A DNA stretch of 13,122 nucleotides from UMGS1532 sp045594795. GTDB lineage: Bacteria > Bacillota > Clostridia > Oscillospirales > Acutalibacteraceae. The notes below the pieces were generated by a model. That model did not search any database. It saw only the letters and a program-made list of their open reading frames with translations, and had not been told where the DNA came from. The DNA lies in NCBI GenBank assembly GCA_045594795.1, contig JAZNZF010000020.1, positions 1 through 13,122 on the forward strand. Direction: 5' to 3'. Positions 5,516 through 11,086 of the stretch are shown here, one piece after another. Position 1 is the first letter of the stretch; each line of letters starts with the position of its first letter. Both the position numbers and the translations under genes were made by a program.

Positions 5516-5665
5516 ATGTGCTTGATGTTCAATTTAATTCTCCTTTAAAAGCGATGTTTGTCACTTTATGTTGAGATGATGGGTTTTTTCGGTGCAGGTA
5601 ACAACCCAATGGTTGGTATGACCGTTGCAGTTGCAGTTGCTATCGAAGAAGCACTTAATAAATAA
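5516..5665 (+). repeat. 150-bp direct repeat, copy 2
   Basis: Second copy of the unit at 4286-4436 in the same orientation, about 95% identical over the micro-ORF part. It lacks the consensus promoter and the first leader hairpin of copy 1, so it is cut at its 5' side. Confidence 0.85.
5576..5665 (+). CDS. Micro-ORF 2 (29 aa), repeated unit
   Basis: The frame from ATG ATG (5576-5581) encodes MMGFFGAGNNPMVGMTVAVA then VAIEEALNK. Relative to copy 1 it has Leu-to-Phe, Ile-to-Phe and Lys-to-Asn changes plus two silent changes, too few to prove selection on the peptide. No promoter is seen just upstream, so expression would come from the membrane-protein transcript. A G-rich hairpin ACAGGGGGGGC/GCTCTCCTGT (5684-5708) without a T run follows, then the terminator at 5724. 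As with copy 1, a real microprotein and a gene fragment are both possible. Confidence 0.4.
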   Translation: MMGFFGAGNNPMVGMTVAVAVAIEEALNK

Positions 5666-5723
5666 TTAATATTTCAAAACTAAACAGGGGGGGCTGATGC
5701 TCTCCTGTCTATCGGTAAGAAAC

Positions 5724-5758
5724 AAACGCCTTGACTCACAAAAAGAGCCAAGGCGTTT
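5724..5758. terminator. Bidirectional terminator
   Basis: AAACGCCTTG (5724-5733) pairs with CAAGGCGTTT (5749-5758), extended by CTC/GAG around an A-rich loop. It serves the micro-ORF 2 side on the plus strand and the XRE gene (ends 5763) on the minus strand. Confidence 0.8.
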
Positions 5759-5762
5759 TGTA

Positions 5763-6005
5763 CTATTTTAATTCGGGTTCGAGGTTTGAGAAAATATCGG
5801 AATCGAAAAATTCCTGTATGGTTATTTCCAAGCCGTCGCAAAGCTTTTTGATGGTGGCAATTGTGGTGCTGTCATTTCGACCGCCCACTATATTGCTCAA
5901 TGTGGATTGAGTGATGCCGCTGACGGTGGCTAATTTATTCACCGTTATACTATGAATTTCACATAATTCCAAAATCCGCAATTTAACTGCATCGCCAATA
6001 TTCAA
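5763..6005 (-). CDS. XRE-family helix-turn-helix regulator
   Basis: 80 residues. The helix-turn-helix reads ITVNKLATVSGITQSTLSNI (about 20-39), then VGGRNDSTTIATIKKLCDGL and ITIQEFFDSDIF, the standard five-helix XRE layout of short clostridial repressors. The frame reaches GTG 6014, but GGGGGA touches that codon directly. TTG 6005 lies 8 nt after GGAG and keeps the conserved NIGDAVKLRI start, so I choose TTG. A -10 TATAAT lies at 6039-6034. The gene is divergent from the FnIII lipoprotein gene, and the shared intergenic region holds 15-bp inverted repeats that could be its operator or the ends of an invertible segment. Regulation of the lipoprotein is an inference. Confidence 0.85.
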   Translation of the reverse strand: MNIGDAVKLRILELCEIHSITVNKLATVSGITQSTLSNIVGGRNDSTTIATIKKLCDGLEITIQEFFDSDIFSNLEPELK

Positions 6006-6033
6006 GCGTATCACTCCCCCTACTTCTTTATCT

Positions 6034-6061
6034 ATTATAATTGTAACTTTTATGACACCAA
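6034..6061 (-). promoter_or_regulatory. Probable promoter of the XRE regulator
   Basis: A TATAAT box (6039-6034) faces the XRE gene about 28 bp before its start. The best upstream -35 is weak (TTGGTG, 6061-6056, 16 bp away), so a partner or activator may matter. Confidence 0.5.
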
Positions 6062-6165
6062 AATATTACCTCTTTTGAGTTGACATTTTTATTTGTTAGT
6101 GGTATAATAAGTTTGACAGGTGACAAGATATCACGTTGTTAATTTATTTGAAAGAGGTAATATTT
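6061..6165. repeat. 15-bp perfect inverted repeats flanking a consensus promoter
   Basis: AAATATTACCTCTTT (6061-6075) and AAAGAGGTAATATTT (6151-6165) are exact reverse complements 75 bp apart. The lipoprotein promoter lies between them, and the right arm contains the lipoprotein SD. The arrangement matches that of invertible promoters (invertons). A paired operator for the divergent XRE protein is the alternative. Confidence 0.85.
6080..6108 (+). promoter_or_regulatory. Consensus promoter of the FnIII lipoprotein
   Basis: TTGACA (6080-6085), 17 bp, TATAAT (6103-6108), a perfect consensus. The start is expected near 6115. GTGA-N7-TCAC (6120-6134) follows in the leader and could be a small operator. 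Confidence 0.85.
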
Positions 6166-7401
6166 ATGAAAAAAGTAGTATCATTGACCCTTGCACTGCT
6201 TATGATAGTTGCTGTATTTTGCGGTTGTTCGCAGGAATACACCGTTAAGGTAAGCAAGAATGGCTCTTGCAAAATCAAGGTAGTTAGCGCCATCCCCGTT
6301 GAAACCGTTGAAGAAATGAAGGCTCTTAGTGAAATGCCTTCTGATGAGGATTTTTCAGAAGACAGCTTTGACGATTTTTATACAGAAGAAATTCCCGATA
6401 TGGATTCAGGTTTGAGCGAGTTCCCCGAATTCAATCTGGATGATGAAGATTTAGATATGGACGTAGATTTGGGCGCAGGTTCTGAACTTCCCGAAAATGA
6501 TTTCTCTGAAATCGAAAAGCTCCCTATAAAAAAGGTTAACGGCAAGGATTGTTACGTGGAAGAAATCAACAAGAAATTCTCCTCTACCAAAAAGGCAAAC
6601 AAATTTATGCTTGAAGGCACTGACGAGACCGGCAGTTATTTCACCAAATTCAGCCTTACCACCAAGGGCCTTTCGGCAACAATTATGGATGGAATGGAAG
6701 AAAGTGCCTTGATTTACGGCGAAGATTTCACCGTTAAGCTTCAGGTTACAATGCCCTATCTTATCACCAAAACCAACGGCACACTTTCAGAAAACAAAAA
6801 GACAGTCACCTTCGACCTTATGAAAGGCGGAAAAATTTACGCCTACACAGAAAAATCTTCTAAGTCTGCAAAAATCTATTTCAAAAAAGATTATCTTAAA
6901 TCTAACAGCTCTGCATACCTCAGCTGGAATAAGGTAAAGGGCGCTAAAAAATATAAGCTTCAATATAAAGCAAGTGACGCAAAGAAATGGAAATCTGTTA
7001 CAACCACCAAAACTGCAAAGACAATTAAGGGATTGAAGGCAGGTAAGAAATATAGCTTCAAGGTTACCGCAATTACAAAGTCTAAAAAATTTACTACACA
7101 AAAAACCACAATTACAACCCTTAAAAAAGTTGCAGTTAAGGTTAAATCAAAGACCAATAAGTCCATTAAGCTTTCTTGGAAAAAGGACAAAACCGCTGAC
7201 GGATATATAGTTTATAAAAAGAATTCCAAAAAAGCCGATTGGAAGAAACTTACTACCATAAAAAAGGATTCCACTATTACATATAACGTAAAGGGTCTTA
7301 AGGCAGACAAGAAATACTATTTCAAGGTTGTTTCATATAAGAAGGCGAACGGCAAAACTGTTAAGTCAACCTACTCTACCTTAACCGCAAAAACCAAATA
7401 A
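6166..7401 (+). CDS. Lipoprotein with LppM-like region and two FnIII domains
   Basis: 411 residues from ATG 6166 (SD AGAGGT; the frame extends 10 codons upstream without a ribosome site). Signal peptide MKKVVSLTLALLMIVAVFCG with a probable lipidated Cys21 (lipobox FCGC, not classical). Residues 22-45 (YTVKVSKNGSCKIKVV) and 120-230 (ending VTFDLMKGGKIYAYTE) resemble the LppM/DUF3153 type of beta domain. They are split by a highly acidic insert at about 48-118, rich in Asp and Glu. Two fibronectin type III domains follow, at about 236-320 (YLSWNKVKGAKKYKLQYKAS) and 321-410 (KLSWKKDKTADGYIVYKKNS), both very rich in lysine. It is a surface-anchored protein, perhaps binding polyanions or polysaccharides. 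Domain calls are by pattern; the binding partner is unknown. Its promoter sits in the inverted-repeat segment. Confidence 0.85.
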   Translation: MKKVVSLTLALLMIVAVFCGCSQEYTVKVSKNGSCKIKVVSAIPVETVEEMKALSEMPSDEDFSEDSFDDFYTEEIPDMDSGLSEFPEFNLDDEDLDMDVDLGAGSELPENDFSEIEKLPIKKVNGKDCYVEEINKKFSSTKKANKFMLEGTDETGSYFTKFSLTTKGLSATIMDGMEESALIYGEDFTVKLQVTMPYLITKTNGTLSENKKTVTFDLMKGGKIYAYTEKSSKSAKIYFKKDYLKSNSSAYLSWNKVKGAKKYKLQYKASDAKKWKSVTTTKTAKTIKGLKAGKKYSFKVTAITKSKKFTTQKTTITTLKKVAVKVKSKTNKSIKLSWKKDKTADGYIVYKKNSKKADWKKLTTIKKDSTITYNVKGLKADKKYYFKVVSYKKANGKTVKSTYSTLTAKTK

Positions 7402-7406
7402 AATCA

Positions 7407-7444
7407 AAACACACCGCGAGCAGAAACTTGCGGTGTGTTTTTGT
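7407..7444 (+). terminator. Terminator of the lipoprotein gene
   Basis: AAACACACCGC (7407-7417) pairs with GCGGTGTGTTT (7430-7440); the stem extends through GAG/CTT to a CAGAAA loop, followed by TTTTTGTTT. Strong. Confidence 0.85.
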
Positions 7445-7473
7445 TTGTAGAAAAGTATTTATTTTTAAACTTT

Positions 7474-7503
7474 AACTGTCGTTTAGATATTAAATCGACA
7501 GTT
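7474..7503. repeat. Inverted repeat before the micro-ORF remnant
   Basis: AACTGTCGTTTA (7474-7485) with TAAA-T-CGACAGTT (7491-7503) forms a hairpin with one bulged T and no T run after it. Its right arm overlaps the decayed micro-ORF copy. Role unknown. Confidence 0.4.
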
Positions 7504-7530
7504 GCTGTTGAAAAAGCATAAAAGAAATAA
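7498..7530 (+). pseudogene. Decayed third copy of the micro-ORF 3' end
   Basis: These 33 bases match the last 33 of micro-ORF 1 at 27 positions, without gaps, including the terminal AAGAAATAA. The frame would read TVAVEKA, then a stop before KK, so it is broken. Only the end of the unit is left. It shows that the unit has been present at least three times in this 3-kb stretch. Confidence 0.55.
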
Positions 7531-7593
7531 TCAACTATAAATAAACGTAGTTAAAAGGTCTTGAAGATATCCAAACTCTTTTGCTTTTAATGG

Positions 7594-7622
7594 TTGAAAT
7601 GGCTAACTAATTATGATACAAT
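7594..7622 (+). promoter_or_regulatory. Promoter of structured RNA B
   Basis: TTGAAA (7594-7599), 17 bp, then TGA-TACAAT (-10 at 7617-7622), an extended -10. The closing stem of RNA B begins 8 bp after the -10, as in copy A. Confidence 0.7.
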
Positions 7623-7628
7623 AAACTC

Positions 7629-7792
7629 ATACCACACCACAACTTAATTTTTCGATATTTTTCGTTAATAGGGAACAATACCTTGGTAAAAGGTGTTCCT
7701 TCTATTCTCCTGTTACGGAAAATATCGGTGTGGTGTGGTAGCTAAACCGAGGGAAGCACTTTTTCGGCACACTCCTCGGGGTGTGCTTTTTT
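7629..7792 (+). ncRNA. Structured RNA copy B (unrecognised family), with terminator
   Basis: The closing stem is TACCACACCAC (7630-7640) with GTGGTGTGGTA (7730-7740). It is followed by a 13-bp stem CGATATTTTTCGT with ACGGAAAATATCG (one G-U pair), then AATAG/CTATT, GGAAC/GTTCC and the apical ACCTT-GGTAA-AAGGT. After the closing stem come CCGAGGG and AAGCACTTTTTCGG. The terminator GCACAC (7767-7772) with GTGTGC (7781-7786) ends in six T (7787-7792). The apical TACCTTGGTAAAAGGTG and AAGCACTTTTTCGGC are shared exactly with copy C; the outer stems share nothing with it. About 164 nt, with its own promoter. It is followed 47 bp later by copy C, so the pair is a tandem. Confidence 0.78.
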
Positions 7793-7806
7793 ATTTAATT
7801 AATAGG

Positions 7807-7835
7807 TTGCTTTTTCCTATGTTTTATGATAAACT
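7807..7835 (+). promoter_or_regulatory. Weak promoter of structured RNA C
   Basis: TTGCTT (7807-7812), 17 bp, then TGA-TAAACT (-10 at 7830-7835). The extended -10 compensates for a poor hexamer. RNA C may also be made by read-through from B. Confidence 0.4.
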
Positions 7836-7839
7836 TTAC

Positions 7840-7985
7840 TTGCGACGCAAACTGAATAAAAGGCTCTGGCGAAGGGAAAATACCTTGGTAAAAGGTGTTT
7901 CCCTTATCCTTCGTTGGAGTCGGTTTGCGTCGCAACAAACTGAGGGTAAGCACTTTTTCGGCGCACCCTTTGGGTGCGCTTTTTT
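7840..7985 (+). ncRNA. Structured RNA copy C (unrecognised family), with terminator
   Basis: A perfect 13-bp closing stem TTGCGACGCAAAC (7840-7852) with GTTTGCGTCGCAA (7923-7935) is followed by GGCTCTGGCGAAGG with CCTTCGTTGGAGTC (14 pairs with wobbles), GGGAAA/TTTCCC and the apical TACCTTGGTAAAAGGTG (7881-7897). The tail has TGAGGG and AAGCACTTTTTCGG (7948-7961). The terminator GCGCACCC (7961-7968) with GGGTGCGC (7972-7979) ends in six T (7980-7985). Only 16 nt separate the T run from the start codon of the Cys-rich gene, so that gene can hardly have another promoter and would need read-through. This favours a cis-acting leader, though an independent sRNA is not excluded. Confidence 0.78.
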
Positions 7986-8001
7986 ATTATGGGGTGGTTT
8001 A

Positions 8002-8253
8002 ATGTGGTATTATCGGCGACCTTATCAACGGGCGATAGACGATTTTTTTGAGTGGTTATTTGCGGACAAGAGAACAAAAAAGATATTGGAATGTGTCCCA
8101 CGGGGTTGTCGGGATTGTGAGATTTTAGGTATATGCCGTGATGAAGAAAATAATTGGAAATGCCGTAATTGTTGCAAATTTATAAAAAAAGACCCCGTTG
8201 ATTGCAATACCTCCGTAAAGCTCAATCAACGAAAGTTTAAGACGTTCAAATAA
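8002..8253 (+). CDS. Small cysteine-rich protein
   Basis: 83 residues from ATG 8002 (GGGGTGG 4 nt upstream). The frame is open for another 300 bases upstream, but that part is structured RNA B/C and the implied protein there has no sensible composition, so the shorter start is preferred. MWYYRRPYQRAIDDFFEWLF is an amphipathic helical start. It is followed by eight cysteines at 31, 36, 39, 45, 54, 57, 58 and 68 (CVPRGCRDCEILGICRDEEN, then WKCRNCCKFI), arranged as two C-x(n)-C clusters that could bind zinc or an Fe-S cluster. No signal peptide or membrane segment, and the C-terminal tail is basic. I do not recognise the family. It sits directly behind RNA C, as the zinc-ribbon gene sits behind RNA A. 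Confidence 0.65.
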   Translation: MWYYRRPYQRAIDDFFEWLFADKRTKKILECVPRGCRDCEILGICRDEENNWKCRNCCKFIKKDPVDCNTSVKLNQRKFKTFK

Positions 8254-8285
8254 AAAAGCTGAACTAACTTTAGTTCAGCTTTTTA
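8254..8285. terminator. Bidirectional terminator
   Basis: AAAAAGCTGAAC (8253-8264) pairs with GTTCAGCTTTTT (8273-8284) around an 8-nt loop whose ends can also pair. T runs exist on both strands, so it ends the Cys-rich gene (plus) and the glycosyltransferase gene (minus, ends 8289). Confidence 0.85.
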
Positions 8286-8288
8286 ACA

Positions 8289-9395
8289 TTATTTATCCTT
8301 TAAGTAAACCTCTTTTAACTGTTCGGCGATTTCCGCCATATCGTAGCCGGCGGCTTTTAGAGCCTCGTCTTGTGGTTTGCGTTCAAAAATCTCGCAGGTA
8401 TTAAGTATCATTTCTGCCCAAATGTCTGCCGGTTGCTCAAGGCTTAGCCACTTAACGTTGTTTGTTACCTCAACCTCGCTATCTATAGTATCCGATAAAA
8501 ACAAGGGGAGACCTGCGGCCTGTGCCTCTATAGCGGCAACGGGTAGGTCCTCTAATAGTGAGGGCATAACAAAGGCGTCCATAGCACCATAATAACTGTG
8601 CACGTTGCTTTGCGCACCCATAAACATAACAGCGTCTAAAATGCCAAGTGTCTGCGCTTTTTGCCGAACGTGTGCCATAAGTGAGCCTGAACCTGCAAGT
8701 AGCAGTACCGATTCGGGTTTTCGGCTATGTAGTTCTTTGAAAATTTCAAGCAAGAAATCGTGATTTTTACGGCTGTGGAACTTACCAACGTGACCCACAA
8801 CAAACTTATCTGTAAGTGAAAGGCGGTGTCTTATTTCGTTGCGCTTGTCGGGTTGGTAACTAAAGTCTGAAAGTGCTATTCCGTTTTTGAGAATAGGCAC
8901 CTCGTTTTGCACGCAAAAGCTTTTGCCAAACATCCACTCGGCTGCTTCGTCAGAGCTTGCAAAACAACGTGTAATAAGTTTATCCATTCGTTTTCTGTTA
9001 AGGTAGTTTAACATATCTGCAAGCCTACCCACAGTAGATTTTGTGTTGTGTGCGTGTGCAATAACTACGGGCACTTTTAGTTGTTTACATACAGTAAAGG
9101 GTACAAGGTCTGCCGCCGAGTTTTTGTTTATATGCACAATTTTATAGTTGTTTTGGGAGATAACCTTTTTTACCGCACTATAGTAACCAATGGGGTTTTT
9201 AGGCGAGGGCACTCTGTGTATTATAGAGCCACCTGCCAAAAACTCATTTTTATAAACGGGCGAATCGTAGGTAGTAATAAAATCGAACTGAATTTCGTTA
9301 TGGTCAAACTCTTTGTATAGATTACGCAAAAAGGTCTCAATACCGCCAATGCTTTCGCTTAGGCTAAACTGTAACACTTTAATTGGTTTATTCAT
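8289..9395 (-). CDS. GT4-family glycosyltransferase (EpsF-like)
   Basis: 368 residues, full length for a GT-B retaining glycosyltransferase. The N-terminal Rossmann domain has the GGIETFLRNL acceptor-side motif (17-26) and HINKNSAADLVPF (88-100). The donor domain starts near FVVGHVGKFHSRKNHDFLLE (198-217), with Arg209 and Lys210 for sugar-nucleotide phosphates. Glu282 and Glu290 in LEDLPVAAIEAQAAGLP form the E-x7-E signature that holds the nucleotide sugar. It is cytoplasmic and likely adds a sugar to an exopolysaccharide, capsule or glycolipid precursor; donor and acceptor cannot be read from the sequence. It stands alone, with its own promoter (9474-9502) and terminator, rather than in a polysaccharide cluster. 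Only a weak SD (GGATGG) precedes the start. Confidence 0.88.
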   Translation of the reverse strand: MNKPIKVLQFSLSESIGGIETFLRNLYKEFDHNEIQFDFITTYDSPVYKNEFLAGGSIIHRVPSPKNPIGYYSAVKKVISQNNYKIVHINKNSAADLVPFTVCKQLKVPVVIAHAHNTKSTVGRLADMLNYLNRKRMDKLITRCFASSDEAAEWMFGKSFCVQNEVPILKNGIALSDFSYQPDKRNEIRHRLSLTDKFVVGHVGKFHSRKNHDFLLEIFKELHSRKPESVLLLAGSGSLMAHVRQKAQTLGILDAVMFMGAQSNVHSYYGAMDAFVMPSLLEDLPVAAIEAQAAGLPLFLSDTIDSEVEVTNNVKWLSLEQPADIWAEMILNTCEIFERKPQDEALKAAGYDMAEIAEQLKEVYLKDK

Positions 9396-9473
9396 TATAT
9401 AGTACCATCCGTATATGTAATTAATAAGTGAATTTGTGATTTAGAACAATATCAAATTAATATCATTAAGTAC

Positions 9474-9502
9474 ATTATACTACTAAAGTACATATTTTTC
9501 CA
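9474..9502 (-). promoter_or_regulatory. Promoter of the glycosyltransferase gene
   Basis: TGGAAA (9502-9497), 17 bp, TATAAT (9479-9474) on the minus strand. It gives an untranslated leader of about 70 nt that is AT-rich and without an obvious fold. Confidence 0.6.
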
Positions 9503-9521
9503 CTACTTTTTTTGGGGGGAG

Positions 9522-9547
9522 AAAAAGCGCCCCTTAAAAGAGGCGCT
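9522..9547 (-). terminator. Terminator of the pyruvate kinase gene
   Basis: On the minus strand AGCGCC...GGCGCT (9547-9526), extended by CTT/AAG, is followed by TTTTTC. It lies 6 nt after the stop codon. Confidence 0.85.
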
Positions 9548-9553
9548 AACTAA

Positions 9554-10966
9554 TTAATAAGATTCAATTTTTATTAGGTTGGTATTACCTGTAGTTCCGT
9601 CGGTAACACCGCCTGTTATTACAATGTGGTCACCGCTTTTTAGCTCTAATGCTTTTTGCGAAAGCTTTTTGGCTGTATAGAAAAGCACCTCGGTGGAGTT
9701 GAATTCCTCGCACATAATCGGCATAACGCCAAACGAGAGTGCAAGCTTGCGCCAGGTCTGTTCGTTTGTAGTGATACCGAGAATTGCCATAGGCGGTCTG
9801 AAACGGGATACCATTCTCGCCGTCATACCCGAGATAGAGCAAACCGCAATGGCGCTTGCCTCAACATCGATAGCTATTCCGCAAGTGGCGTGGGATATTG
9901 CGTCTATCGTATTTTTTATTTTAAACTCTGAACGCAAAAAGCGTTTTTTATAGTGAATAGAGCTTTCGGTTTGCTCGGCAATTTTCGACATAGTTTTTAC
10001 GGTTAGAACAGGATATTTACCTGCAGCCGTTTCTCCCGAAAGCATTATAGCGCTTGTTCCGTCGTACACCGCGTTTGCAACGTCTGAAATTTCCGCCCTT
10101 GTTGGTCTTGGTTTATTAATCATTGATTCAAGCATTTCGGTTGCGGTAATAACCCTTTTGCCAAGCAGACGGCAGGTGGTAATAAGTTTTTTCTGTATTG
10201 CGGGCAACTCGTGAAAGGGTATTTCAACACCCATATCGCCTCTGCCTATCATAATACCGTCACACTCGCTACAGATTTCCTCAATGTTGTCTACACCCGA
10301 GCGGTTTTCAATTTTTGCAATTATATCAATATTCTCTGCGCCTATTTGCGATAAATAGTTTTTAACGTCAATAAGGTCTTGCTTTACCGACACAAATGAA
10401 CAAGCAATAAAATCAACTTCATTTTCTACACCGAAAGCTATGTCTGATTTGTCCTGCTCACTAAGATATTCTTGCTTTAAAACTTTATTTGGAAAGCTCA
10501 TACTCTTGCGATTAGTTAGCTCGCCCCCAACGATAACTTTACAAATAGCATCGGTTTTGGTAAGCTTTTCAACCTTAAATTCTATAAGACCGTCGTTAAG
10601 TAAAATAGTATCATTTATTTCTAACTCGTCAATAAGACCCTTGTAATTAACCGAAACTATAGTTTCATCACCTTGGACCTCGTTTACTGTAAAGGTAAAT
10701 AGGTCACCCTCACACAAGGTTACCTTGCTGTTTTTAAAGGTTTTAATTCGGTATTCGGGACCCTTGGTATCTAAAAGAATCGCAATTGGTAATTTCAGCT
10801 CACTACGTACCTCTTTAATAAGGTCAATCATTTTCTTATGTGACTCGTGTGTTTCGTGCGAAAAGTTTAACCTTGCCACATTCATACCAGCAAGGCACAT
10901 TTGTTTTAAGGTTTCTTTGTCGCTACAAGCAGGTCCCATAGTGCAAACAATTTTAGTTTTTCTCAT
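9554..10966 (-). CDS. pyk: Pyruvate kinase
   Basis: 470 residues; transfers phosphate from PEP to ADP to give ATP and pyruvate, the last glycolytic step. Start ATG 10966 (SD GGGAG, spacing 6); a TTG at 10981 lies on that SD and is rejected. Key segments: ARLNFSH (31-37), LLDTKGPEYRIKTF (64-77), IIAKIENRSGVDNI (215-228) with catalytic Lys218, MIGRGDMGVEIPFHELPAIQ (239-258) binding Mg2+ through Glu220 and Asp244, and ITATEMLESM with PRPTRAEISDVANAVYDGTS (287-304). The allosteric C-terminal domain is complete (HIVITGG). The extra PEP-utiliser domain found in Bacillus enzymes (about 585 residues) is absent. The Tyr in KGPEYR replaces the more usual Ile. It is monocistronic between two hairpins; no clear promoter was found in the 70 bp upstream. 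Confidence 0.97.
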   Translation of the reverse strand: MRKTKIVCTMGPACSDKETLKQMCLAGMNVARLNFSHETHESHKKMIDLIKEVRSELKLPIAILLDTKGPEYRIKTFKNSKVTLCEGDLFTFTVNEVQGDETIVSVNYKGLIDELEINDTILLNDGLIEFKVEKLTKTDAICKVIVGGELTNRKSMSFPNKVLKQEYLSEQDKSDIAFGVENEVDFIACSFVSVKQDLIDVKNYLSQIGAENIDIIAKIENRSGVDNIEEICSECDGIMIGRGDMGVEIPFHELPAIQKKLITTCRLLGKRVITATEMLESMINKPRPTRAEISDVANAVYDGTSAIMLSGETAAGKYPVLTVKTMSKIAEQTESSIHYKKRFLRSEFKIKNTIDAISHATCGIAIDVEASAIAVCSISGMTARMVSRFRPPMAILGITTNEQTWRKLALSFGVMPIMCEEFNSTEVLFYTAKKLSQKALELKSGDHIVITGGVTDGTTGNTNLIKIESY

Positions 10967-11039
10967 AGAATCTCCCGCCAATTTTTATACTTATAGTTTG
11001 CCGCAAAATAATATAATCTTGCAAAAAATATACTAAATT

Positions 11040-11069
11040 TTCAAGGTGTGGTAGTTACCACACCTTGAA
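11040..11069. terminator. Perfect palindrome after kdgK, probable terminator
   Basis: TTCAAGGTGTGGTA (11040-11053) and TACCACACCTTGAA (11056-11069) form a 14-bp perfect palindrome with a 2-base centre (hairpin loop TAGTTA or similar). It starts 17 bases beyond the kdgK stop on the minus strand. The following T run is poor (AAAATTTAG), so it may act as a weak terminator, an mRNA stabiliser or a binding site. Confidence 0.6.
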
Positions 11070-11086
11070 CAATAAGATGTTTTAAT

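Noticed and set aside
7629..7985. CRISPR array or tracrRNA
   Set aside because: There are no regularly spaced repeats and no Cas genes; the repeated parts are stems plus terminators, not repeat-spacer units.
7693..8001. Long upstream extension (103 codons) of the Cys-rich ORF
   Set aside because: It runs through the stems and terminators of RNAs B and C, lacks an SD at its start and has no protein-like pattern; the gene is taken from 8002.
9656..9953. Open frames on the plus strand within pyruvate kinase
   Set aside because: They are shadows of a clearly coding minus-strand gene and lack ribosome sites.
11040..11069. The palindrome contains TACCACAC, the same bases that open RNAs A and B
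   Set aside because: No apical TTGGTAAAAG, no GAGG tail and no terminator follow it; it is a simple hairpin behind kdgK, and the shared eight bases are best taken as coincidence.
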